This document shows, piece after piece, positions 1-4,816 of a stretch of DNA of 5,095 bases. A program made the translations under genes and the position numbers. The DNA comes from an uncultured Acetobacteraceae bacterium. Its GTDB lineage: Bacteria; Pseudomonadota; Alphaproteobacteria; Acetobacterales; Acetobacteraceae. The notes beneath the pieces were generated by a model, which searched no databases, was not told the origin of the DNA, and saw only the letters and a program-made list of their open reading frames with translations. The stretch covers positions 1-5,095 of the forward strand of contig CALNAL010000426.1 of the NCBI GenBank assembly GCA_937874445.1, in the 5' to 3' direction. Each line of letters opens with the position of its first letter. Within the stretch, counting starts at the first letter, position 1.

Positions 1-401
1 CCGAGGCGCTGCTCGCCCCCACCCGCATCTACATCAAGCCGCTGCTCGCCCTGCACCGCGCCGGGCTGATGAAGGCGGCGGCGCACATCACCGGCGGCGG
101 GCTGCCCGGCAACCTGCCCCGCGTGCTGCCAGAGGGCACCCGCGCCGAGCTCGACGCCGCCCGCTGGCCGCTGCCGCCGGTGTTCCACTGGCTCGCCCGC
201 GCCGGCAACGTGGCGCCCGAGGAGATGCTGCGGGTGTTCAACTGCGGCGTGGGCATGGCGGTGGTGACCGCCGACCCCGACGCCGCCTGCGCCCGGCTGG
301 AGGCCGAGGGGGAGAAGGTGTGCGTGATCGGCTCCATCGTGGCCGCCGAACCCGGCGCCCCGGCCGAGGTGCATATCGCCGTCCCCAGCGACTGGCCCTG
401 A
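1..401 (+). CDS. purM: Phosphoribosylformylglycinamidine cyclo-ligase (AIR synthetase), C-terminal part
   Basis: PurM closes the imidazole ring of FGAM with ATP to give aminoimidazole ribonucleotide, a cytoplasmic step of de novo purine synthesis. Only the last 132 residues are in the window; the reading frame enters at base 3 and the N-terminal part lies off the left edge. What is visible is the C-terminal domain typical of AIR synthetases: LLAPTRIYIKPLL near the start, AHITGGGLPGNLPRVLP at about residues 27-43 of this fragment, then a GNVAPEEMLRVFNCGVGM stretch, each matching the conserved blocks of the family. It ends in TGA at 399-401. The next gene, purN, starts 19 bases later on the same strand, the usual purM-purN operon pairing. 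No frameshift or odd composition is seen in the visible part. Confidence 0.97.
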   Translation, partial: EALLAPTRIYIKPLLALHRAGLMKAAAHITGGGLPGNLPRVLPEGTRAELDAARWPLPPVFHWLARAGNVAPEEMLRVFNCGVGMAVVTADPDAACARLEAEGEKVCVIGSIVAAEPGAPAEVHIAVPSDWP

Positions 402-420
402 GAGCGACGGGGGCCCGGGA

Positions 421-1050
421 ATGAAACGCAAGGTCGGGATTCTCATCAGCGGGCGGGGCTCCAACATGCAGGCCCTGCTCGCCGCAGCCGCCGCCCCGGA
501 CTACCCCGCCGAGGTCGCGCTGGTGCTCTCCAACGTGGCCGACGCCCCCGGACTGGCGCTCGCCGCCGCCGCCGGGGTGGCCACTGCCGCCATCCCCCAC
601 AAGCCCTTCGGCCGCGACCGGGCCGCCCACGAGGCCGCGCTGATCGAACGCCTCGAGGCCGCCGGGGTGGAATACGTCTGTCTCGCCGGCTACATGCGCG
701 TGCTGACGCCGCTGTTCGTGCGCCACTACGCCGGGCGGATGCTCAACATCCATCCCAGCCTGCTGCCCGGCCTGGAAGGCGTGGACACCCACGCCCGCGC
801 GCTCGCCGCCGGCGCCAGGCTGCACGGCTGCACCGTGCATCTCGTGACCGAGGACCTCGACGCCGGGCCCATTCTCGCCCAGGCCGCCGTGCCCGTGCTG
901 CCCGGCGACACGCCCGACACCCTGGCCGCCCGCGTGCTGGTGCAGGAGCACCGCCTCTATCCCGCCGCCCTGGCCGCGCTGATCTCGGGCGCGCCGCACT
1001 GGGCGGCGGAGACGGCGGTGCTGGCCAATCCGCTGCCGCCCGTCGCCTAG
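421..1050 (+). CDS. purN: Phosphoribosylglycinamide formyltransferase (GAR transformylase)
   Basis: PurN transfers a formyl group from 10-formyltetrahydrofolate to GAR, giving FGAR, in cytoplasmic purine synthesis. The 209-residue product has the usual family length. It opens with the nucleotide-site motif LISGRGSNMQALL (about 8-20) and carries LNIHPSLLP with the expected catalytic Asn109 and His111, then HGCTVHLVTEDLDAGP (135-150) with the catalytic Asp147. The end of the folate-binding part, RVLVQEHRLYP, is at 171-181. The ATG at 421 is chosen because the family begins a few residues before the first beta strand. Its ribosome-binding site is weak: a GGGGG run at 409-413, seven bases upstream. 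It is the second gene after purM and the last of this operon; the next gene runs toward it. The enzyme looks intact. Confidence 0.97.
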   Translation: MKRKVGILISGRGSNMQALLAAAAAPDYPAEVALVLSNVADAPGLALAAAAGVATAAIPHKPFGRDRAAHEAALIERLEAAGVEYVCLAGYMRVLTPLFVRHYAGRMLNIHPSLLPGLEGVDTHARALAAGARLHGCTVHLVTEDLDAGPILAQAAVPVLPGDTPDTLAARVLVQEHRLYPAALAALISGAPHWAAETAVLANPLPPVA

Positions 1051-1077
1051 ACGCGGGGGAAGGAAGCAAGGCAAGGT

Positions 1078-1101
1078 CTTCTTTTCCTGAAGGAAAAGAA
1101 G
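1078..1101 (+). terminator. Candidate terminator hairpin after purN
   Basis: A perfect 10-bp stem (1078-1087 with 1092-1101) closes a TGAA loop at 1088-1091, starting 27 bases after the purN stop. It is followed by an A-run (1103-1106) and only short T runs (1111-1113), not the classical long U-tract, so intrinsic termination is plausible but not certain. Its placement and the matching hairpin after the opposite operon are the main support. Confidence 0.6.
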
Positions 1102-1168
1102 CAAAAGGACTTTGTTCGTTGGGCTCCGCGTGTGGGGCAGGCAGAGTCTTAAAGAACAAAAGTCTTTT

Positions 1169-1192
1169 GGTTCTTTTCTTCAGAAAAGAACC
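1169..1192 (-). terminator. Candidate terminator hairpin after the TetR/COQ9-like gene
   Basis: A perfect 10-bp stem (1169-1178 with 1183-1192) closes a four-base loop that reads TGAA on the minus strand, starting 7 bases after the stop codon of the minus-strand operon. Downstream on that strand come AAAA, then GAC, then TTTT at 1161-1168. Compared with the hairpin at 1078-1101 the outer closing pair is flipped and one inner pair is displaced, yet pairing is kept. Confidence 0.65.
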
Positions 1193-1199
1193 CCTGCCT

Positions 1200-1826
1200 T
1201 TACTCGGCCGCTCCCGCCGGAGCGTCCCCGGCGGGCGCGTCGTCCGCGGAATCGTCGGAGGCCCGGCCGCCGGGAAGCCAGCGGGCCAGCGTGGCGGCAC
1301 GGGAGAGCCCCTGGTCGAGAGCGGCCATGGTGGCCGAAAGATCCTCCGACTCGTCACGCGTCCAGGCACGGAGCGTCCACAGCCAGACCCCGAGCAGCCC
1401 CTTGCGGCGGAGATAGCCCAGCGGACCGTGGGCAGAAATGCCGGCCGCCTCCAGCATCCAGCCCATCGAGGAGAGGCTGACGAGAGAGGTGGCGACGGCC
1501 AGCGGCGGGTCGAAGGGCAGATGCTTGAGGAGAGCGACGACTCCGGCACGGTGGGCCTGGAAGACGTCGAGGCGCTGCATCAGCAGGTCGAACAGCCGGT
1601 CGCGGGCGCCCCCTTCGGCCGGTGCCGCGGCAAGGGCCTGGGCGTCGGCCCGCGCGGCCAGGCGGGCGATGGCGGCGGGGCGGCAGGGGAAGCGCCGGCG
1701 CGCCTGCGCCAGCGGCAGGGAGGCGCGCCGGGCCGCCTCGGCGATGGTCGCGCCGCGCCAGCCGCCCTCGGCAACCAGGGCAAAGAAGCTTGCCAGCAGG
1801 GCGGCGTCGAATTCTTGGTCATCCAT
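1200..1826 (-). CDS. TetR-like N-terminus with COQ9-like C-terminal domain protein
   Basis: The 208-residue product has a TetR-type helix-turn-helix region at about 22-52 (ATIAEAARRASLPLAQARRRF), where the recognition helix departs from the usual GTLYRHF pattern. A helical C-terminal domain follows at about 75-184, with LFDLLMQRLDVFQAHR, SMGWMLEAAGI and DESEDLSATMAALDQGL. That domain recalls the COQ9 / RpsU-divergent family, which shares the TetR fold and includes lipid-binding ubiquinone factors. The last 24 residues are an Ala/Asp/Pro tail. I cannot tell whether it is a DNA-binding regulator or a COQ9-type lipid-binding protein. The ATG at 1826 is preferred because GGAGGG lies eight bases upstream; a GTG at 1856 would put that site inside the gene. 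It follows proC by 34 bases and is the last gene of the cluster. Similar proteins sit beside proC in related bacteria, from memory. Confidence 0.8.
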   Translation of the reverse strand: MDDQEFDAALLASFFALVAEGGWRGATIAEAARRASLPLAQARRRFPCRPAAIARLAARADAQALAAAPAEGGARDRLFDLLMQRLDVFQAHRAGVVALLKHLPFDPPLAVATSLVSLSSMGWMLEAAGISAHGPLGYLRRKGLLGVWLWTLRAWTRDESEDLSATMAALDQGLSRAATLARWLPGGRASDDSADDAPAGDAPAGAAE

Positions 1827-1834
1827 GATGAAAT

Positions 1835-1840
1835 CCCTCC
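1835..1840 (-). promoter_or_regulatory. Ribosome-binding site fixing the TetR/COQ9-like start
   Basis: GGAGGG on the minus strand lies eight bases before ATG 1826-1824. It decides in favour of this ATG over the in-frame GTG at 1856-1854, which has no comparable purine-rich site. Confidence 0.75.
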
Positions 1841-1860
1841 GCGACAAAACTCCCACGCCC

Positions 1861-2676
1861 TCAGCCGGCCAGCTCGCGCGAGCGGGCGGTGGCGGCGGCG
1901 ATGGCCTTGGACATCAGCTCCGGCCAGGCGGTCTTTTCCATCAGCACGGCCAGGGCCCGCTCGGTGGTGCCCTTGGGGCTGGTGACGTTGATGCGCAGCT
2001 GGGCGGCGCTTTCGGGGCTGGCGGCCAGCAGCGCGCCCGAGCCCGAGACGGTGACGCGCGCCAGGCGGCGGGCCAGCTCGGGGGGAATGCCCTGCTCGAT
2101 GGCAGCGGCCTCCAGCACCTCGGCGAGCAGGAAGACATAGGCCGGACCGCCGCCGGAGACGGCGGTGATGGGGTCGATGAGCTTCTCGTCCTCGACCCAG
2201 GCGACCTCGCCAACGGCGGAGAGCAGGGTGGCGCACAGCGCCCGCTGGGCGGGGCTGACGCCGGTGCCGGGGCAGGCCGCGGTGATGCCTTGGCGCACCG
2301 CCGCCGGGGTGTTGGGCATGGCGCGCACGATGGCCGCCTCGGGCCCCAGCCCCTGGTGCAGCCAGGCGAGGGTCTTGCCGGCGATGATGGAAACCACCAG
2401 CGCGTTGCCGATCAGCGGGCGGTAGTCGGGGACGGTGGCGGAGAACTGCGGCTTGACGGCGAAGACCACCGCCTCCGGGCGGAAGCCGGCAGGGATCTCC
2501 CCCAGGCTGCCGACCACCGTGACGCCAGCGGCCGGCGCGGCCGGACGGGCCGGGTCCACGACCACCAGGGGGGGGACCACCGAGGGGGCCAGCCCCTTCT
2601 CGCACCAGCCGGCGAGCAGCGCCCCGCCCATCTTGCCGCAACCCACCAGAAGAATGGGCGGAACCGTCTCGTGCAT
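1861..2676 (-). CDS. proC: Pyrroline-5-carboxylate reductase
   Basis: ProC reduces 1-pyrroline-5-carboxylate to L-proline with NAD(P)H, the last step of proline synthesis in the cytoplasm. The 271-residue product has the normal length. The N-terminal Rossmann motif ILLVGCGKMGG (8-18) has Gly12, Gly14 and Gly17 in place. Next come the AVKPQ block, MPNTPA, and the C-terminal dimerisation-domain signatures AVSGGGPAYVF and VTSPKGTTERAL typical of the family. The ATG at 2676 is chosen because the Rossmann strand begins a few residues later and AGAGG sits just upstream; a GTG immediately before it is possible, and longer in-frame extensions would run into the YbjN gene. The gap to the upstream YbjN-domain gene is 11 bases and the ribosome-binding site abuts that gene's stop, so the two are probably co-transcribed and translationally coupled. 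The TetR/COQ9-like gene follows by 34 bases. Confidence 0.96.
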   Translation of the reverse strand: MHETVPPILLVGCGKMGGALLAGWCEKGLAPSVVPPLVVVDPARPAAPAAGVTVVGSLGEIPAGFRPEAVVFAVKPQFSATVPDYRPLIGNALVVSIIAGKTLAWLHQGLGPEAAIVRAMPNTPAAVRQGITAACPGTGVSPAQRALCATLLSAVGEVAWVEDEKLIDPITAVSGGGPAYVFLLAEVLEAAAIEQGIPPELARRLARVTVSGSGALLAASPESAAQLRINVTSPKGTTERALAVLMEKTAWPELMSKAIAAATARSRELAG

Positions 2677-2687
2677 CACGTGCCTCT

Positions 2688-3212
2688 TCAAGCTTCCCCG
2701 GCGCACTCCAGCATGGCTGCCGCGAGCGCCTCGGTGGGAGTTTTGCCTCCCCAGAGCACGAACTGGAAGGCCGGAAAAAAGCGTTCGCTCTCGGTGATGG
2801 CGATATCCACGAGATCCTCGAGGCTTTCGATGGAGGCGCCCTGGGCCCCGCGCAGCAGCATGGCATGGCGGAAAAGCAGGGTTCCGTCGTCGGGATCCAG
2901 GCCGAAATGGCCGATCCACAGCTTCTCGTTGGCCAGGGCCAGCAGCTCGTAGAGCGCCGGACGGGCCCGGCCTGGCCGCTTCATGTCGCCCGGGACCTTC
3001 AGATCGAAGGTGCAGGTGAAGTGCATGGCGGAAATTTCATGCGACCAGGAAAAATAGAGCCCGTAGTCGCACCACTTGCCCGGGGCCTCCGCGGCCATCT
3101 CCGAATCGGAGCGGCGGTCGAAGGCCCAATCGTTGGCGCTGGCGATCTGCTCCAGCACGTCCAGCGGGTTGGGGGAAAGGTCGGAAGCGAGGCTCGACGA
3201 CAGATCGGACAT
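2688..3212 (-). CDS. YbjN domain-containing protein
   Basis: A 174-residue soluble protein of the YbjN family (a fold related to type III secretion chaperones), whose biochemical role is unknown. Recognisable alphaproteobacterial blocks are NPLDVLEQIASANDWAFDRR (15-34), KWCDYGLYFSW (46-56), MHFTCTFDLKV, the NEKLWIGHF stretch near 95-103, LFRHAMLLRG and ERFFPAFQFVLWGGKTP (143-159). No signal peptide or membrane segment is visible, so it should be cytoplasmic. The ATG at 3212 has GGGAG seven bases upstream. proC begins 11 bases after its stop, an arrangement I recall from other alphaproteobacteria, which suggests a conserved but unexplained link. A 233-base gap separates it from ubiK upstream, so it may head its own transcript (ybjN-like, proC, TetR/COQ9-like). 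Confidence 0.9.
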   Translation of the reverse strand: MSDLSSSLASDLSPNPLDVLEQIASANDWAFDRRSDSEMAAEAPGKWCDYGLYFSWSHEISAMHFTCTFDLKVPGDMKRPGRARPALYELLALANEKLWIGHFGLDPDDGTLLFRHAMLLRGAQGASIESLEDLVDIAITESERFFPAFQFVLWGGKTPTEALAAAMLECAGEA

Positions 3213-3219
3213 GCGAGGT

Positions 3220-3232
3220 CTCCCGCAGAGAG
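3220..3232 (-). promoter_or_regulatory. Small hairpin covering the YbjN-gene ribosome-binding site
   Basis: On the minus strand CTCTC (3232-3228) can pair with GGGAG (3224-3220) across a TGC loop, with one G-U pair. GGGAG is the likely ribosome-binding site, seven bases before ATG 3212. It may dampen initiation, but a 5-bp stem is short and could be chance. Confidence 0.25.
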
Positions 3233-3335
3233 GTGGACCGCTTGCACGGCCCGCGCGACGACCCGGATTCGGCGGAGCGCTGTTGGCCGCCCCGGGCCGA
3301 TGGGACTCGACTGACTGGATGTTCCTCCGCCGCGT

Positions 3336-3365
3336 ACCCTAGAGGTTGGAGGAATCGTGCCGCAA
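3336..3365 (-). promoter_or_regulatory. Candidate sigma-70-type promoter for the YbjN-proC operon
   Basis: Reading the minus strand, TTGCGG (3365-3360) and TAGGGT (3341-3336) are separated by 18 bases and match the -35 and -10 consensus moderately. Transcription would start near 3329, leaving a leader of about 115 bases before ATG 3212. The 233-base gap in which it lies (3213-3445) holds no gene I can support. Confidence 0.4.
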
Positions 3366-3407
3366 GACCCCAACAGGGTGTGGCATGAAGTTTCCGCGAC
3401 GCGTCAC

Positions 3408-3429
3408 AAAACTGCTGCAGGCCGCCTGC
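3408..3429 (-). terminator. Weak candidate terminator after ubiK
   Basis: On the minus strand GCAGG and CCTGC (3429-3425 with 3421-3417) can form a 5-bp stem with a 3-base loop, followed after five bases by TTTT (3411-3408). It lies 16 bases past the ubiK stop. The stem is short and the U-run minimal, so this is only a possibility. Confidence 0.28.
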
Positions 3430-3461
3430 TAGACGACCATGCCGGCTAGACGACCATGCCG
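3428..3461. repeat. Perfect 17-bp tandem duplication across the ubiK stop codon
   Basis: GCTAGACGACCATGCCG occurs twice back to back, at 3428-3444 and 3445-3461, without a mismatch. The unit contains the last ubiK codons (Gly-Met-Val-Val) and its TAG stop, so the downstream copy repeats the same codons and stop in another frame. Identity of both copies suggests a recent slippage event or an assembly artefact. Confidence 0.95.
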
Positions 3462-3745
3462 GGGCCGTTGGCCGGGGGCGGGGCGAGTTTGGCTTCCAGG
3501 GCATCCACCCGCGCCTGCAGGGCCTGCAGCCGGGCCTCGGCCTCCTCCTGGGCGGTGCGGGCATTGGCGGCCAGCTCCTGCACCGCCTCCAGCTCGTCGC
3601 GGCGCACCAGGTCGAGGCGGCGGATGACATCCTCCACGCGGGCGCGGACGATCGATTCGATCTCCTCGCGCACACCGGAAAGCGCGGAAATCGCGCCGCC
3701 GGCCACGCCAGCCAGGTCGTCGATGAAGCGGGGTCGTTCGGCCAT
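3446..3745 (-). CDS. ubiK: UbiK-family ubiquinone biosynthesis accessory factor (BMFP domain)
   Basis: UbiK (YqiC in E. coli) is a small trimeric, membrane-associating accessory protein that helps the ubiquinone hydroxylation complex. The 99-residue product follows the family plan: an N-terminal RPRFIDDLAGVAGGAISALSG stretch split here at 5-14 and 15-24, an amphipathic helical part with REEIESIVRARVEDVIRRLD (26-45), the typical DLVRRDELEAV turn near 45-55, and a C-terminal coiled coil from about 50 to 87 rich in Glu, Ala and Leu heptads. The end (88-99) is a short Pro/Gly tail. ATG at 3745 has AGGAG nine bases upstream. It is divergent from hldD and stands 233 bases before the YbjN-domain gene. 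Its stop codon lies inside a 17-bp tandem duplication and its leader contains 16-bp repeats. The assignment is by family pattern; the exact role in this organism is inferred. Confidence 0.87.
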   Translation of the reverse strand: MAERPRFIDDLAGVAGGAISALSGVREEIESIVRARVEDVIRRLDLVRRDELEAVQELAANARTAQEEAEARLQALQARVDALEAKLAPPPANGPGMVV

Positions 3746-3792
3746 CGTCTCTCACTCCTCTCGTGTCTCACGCGGGTCGTATCTCACGCGGG
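3745..3792. repeat. Three 16-bp tandem units in the ubiK leader
   Basis: Units at 3745-3760, 3761-3776 and 3777-3792 lie head to tail. The second and third (TCGTGTCTCACGCGGG and TCGTATCTCACGCGGG) differ at one base; the first matches them at about 11 of 16 positions. On the minus strand the first unit contains the ubiK ribosome-binding site and ends at its start codon, while the other two carry CCCGCG where it has GAGGAG. Confidence 0.85.
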
Positions 3793-3795
3793 CGC

Positions 3796-3824
3796 TTCCG
3801 CCGGCAGCCGGGGCACCCTATACC
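3796..3824 (+). promoter_or_regulatory. Candidate hldD promoter giving a leaderless transcript
   Basis: TATACC at 3819-3824 is a good -10 element ending eight bases before the hldD ATG, so transcription should start at or within about two bases of the start codon. TTCCGC at 3796-3801, 17 bases upstream, is a poor -35. No Shine-Dalgarno sequence is visible before ATG 3833, which fits a leaderless message. Confidence 0.4.
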
Positions 3825-3846
3825 CTGGTCACATGATAGTGGTCAC
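3817..3846 (-). promoter_or_regulatory. Candidate ubiK promoter overlapping the hldD start
   Basis: On the minus strand GTGACC (3846-3841) and TATAGG (3822-3817) are 18 bases apart. The -10 overlaps that of hldD on the other strand, and the -35 lies inside the first hldD codons. The transcript would begin near 3810, with a leader of about 65 bases containing the 16-bp repeats. Confidence 0.35.
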
Positions 3847-4807
3847 TGGCGGAGCCGGTTTCATCGGCTCGAACCTGCACGCCGCGCTGGTGCGCGCCGG
3901 GCAAGAGACTGTGGTGGTGGACTGGCTGGGCCGCGAAGGCAAGTGGCGCAATCTCGCCTCCGCGCCCCCCGCGCGGCTGGTGGCGCCGGAGGACCTCGAC
4001 GCCTTCCTCGCCACGCGCCCCCCGGTGGAAATGATCTTTCACCTCGGCGCCATCTCCGAGACCACCGCCACCGACGGCGACCTGGTGTGGGCCACCAACG
4101 TGGAGCTGCCGCTCAAGCTGTGGCACTGGGCCGCCGCCAACGGGGCGCGGATGGTGTACGCCTCCTCCGCCGCCACCTACGGCAACGGCGCCGCCGGCTT
4201 CGAGGACGGGATGGAACACCTGGAGCGGCTGCATCCGCTCAACCTCTACGGCTGGTCGAAGCTGGCCTTCGACCGGGCGGTGGCGCGCCTCCTCGCCGCC
4301 GGAGGACCGCGCCCGGCCCAGTGGGCGGGGCTGAAGTTCTTCAACGTCTACGGCCCCAACGAATACCACAAGGGGCCGATGGTCTCGGTGATCAAGGTCA
4401 AGCACGACGAGATCGTGGCGGGCCAGGCGCCGCGGCTGTTCCGCTCCGACCGGCCCGACGTGGCCGACGGCGAGCAGAAGCGCGACTTCATCTGGGTCGG
4501 CGATGTGGTGGACGTGATGCTCTGGCTGCTCGAGACGCCGGCGGCATGCGGCCTGTTCAACGTCGGCACCGGGCGGGCGCGCAGCTACCGCGACCTCGCG
4601 CGCGCGGTCTGCGCGGCCGCCGGGGCGGAGGATCGCGTCGAATTCATCGACATGCCGGCCAAGCTGCGCGGACAGTACCAATCCTTCACGCAGGCGCCGA
4701 TGGCGCGGCTGCGCGCGGCGGGGTATGCGAGGCCGTTCACGCCCCTCGAGGAGGGCGTGCGCCACTACGTGCAGGACTTCCTGCGGAAACCCGACCCCTA
4801 CCTCTAG
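3833..4807 (+). CDS. hldD: ADP-L-glycero-D-manno-heptose 6-epimerase
   Basis: HldD (RfaD) inverts C6 of ADP-D-glycero-D-manno-heptose, using tightly bound NADP, to give the L,D-heptose donor for the lipopolysaccharide inner core. The 324-residue product is a full-length extended short-chain dehydrogenase. The Rossmann motif TGGAGFIG is at 5-12, the family mark HLGAISETTATDGD at 70-83, SSAATYG at 111-117, and the catalytic pair Tyr139/Lys143 in NLYGWSK. KFFNVYGPNEYHKG is at 168-181, RDFIWVGDVVDV at 217-228, FNVGTG at 242-247, and the C-terminal LRGQYQSFTQA block at 278-288. The ATG at 3833 is chosen because the Rossmann strand follows at once; no ribosome-binding site precedes it, and a -10 element sits just upstream. 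lgt follows after 9 bases, so the two are very probably one operon. No missing residues are seen. Confidence 0.96.
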   Translation: MIVVTGGAGFIGSNLHAALVRAGQETVVVDWLGREGKWRNLASAPPARLVAPEDLDAFLATRPPVEMIFHLGAISETTATDGDLVWATNVELPLKLWHWAAANGARMVYASSAATYGNGAAGFEDGMEHLERLHPLNLYGWSKLAFDRAVARLLAAGGPRPAQWAGLKFFNVYGPNEYHKGPMVSVIKVKHDEIVAGQAPRLFRSDRPDVADGEQKRDFIWVGDVVDVMLWLLETPAACGLFNVGTGRARSYRDLARAVCAAAGAEDRVEFIDMPAKLRGQYQSFTQAPMARLRAAGYARPFTPLEEGVRHYVQDFLRKPDPYL

Positions 4808-4809
4808 GA
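4806..4809 (+). promoter_or_regulatory. lgt ribosome-binding site overlapping the hldD stop
   Basis: AGGA shares two bases with the hldD TAG stop (4805-4807) and lies seven bases before ATG 4817. This supports that start rather than the in-frame ATG at 4829 and suggests translational coupling of the two genes. Confidence 0.6.
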
Positions 4810-4816
4810 CTCGCCG

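Larger units (their letters stand above)
1068..1200. repeat. Imperfect inverted repeat of two 63-65 bp arms between converging operons
   Basis: Arm 1 is 1068-1132 read on the + strand and arm 2 is 1200-1138 read on the - strand, with only five bases (1133-1137) between them. My hand alignment gives about 53 identical columns of 67, with small gaps. Shared blocks in order are AAGGCA, TTCTTTTC, TGAAG, AAAAGAA, CAAAA, GACTTT, GTTC and CTC-GC-TG. Each arm is oriented the same way relative to the gene it follows. The element is strikingly AT-rich compared with the roughly 70% GC genes around it. It resembles the hairpin repeats I remember as common between genes in acetic acid bacteria and relatives; this memory is not checked here. 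Confidence 0.8.

Noticed and set aside
238..1104. A 288-codon open frame on the minus strand opposite purM and purN
   Set aside because: It is the shadow of conserved purine genes; its product is Gly/Arg/His-rich with no recognisable domain.
1068..1200. The AT-rich inverted repeat as an insertion-sequence remnant or small transposon
   Set aside because: There is no transposase fragment and no target-site duplication that I can see, and the hairpins are placed exactly where two terminators are expected.
1827..1856. A ten-residue longer start (GTG) for the TetR/COQ9-like gene
   Set aside because: The strong GGAGGG site would then lie inside the gene, and the extension adds nothing family-like.
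2677..2919. An 81-codon N-terminal extension of proC
   Set aside because: It would overlap the end of the YbjN-domain gene, and ProC proteins begin just before the Rossmann motif, as the ATG at 2676 gives.
1438..2952. A 504-codon open frame on the plus strand opposite proC and its neighbours
   Set aside because: It crosses three well-supported minus-strand genes, has low-complexity Gly/Ala/Arg composition and shows no family motif.
3213..3445. A riboswitch or small RNA in the gap between ubiK and the YbjN-domain gene
   Set aside because: I could find only short pairings and no known aptamer signature; a promoter with a plain leader explains the gap as well.
3745..3792. The 16-bp tandem units as a CRISPR array or replication iterons
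   Set aside because: The units are contiguous without spacers, only three in number, and overlap a ribosome-binding site; no cas or replication gene is nearby.
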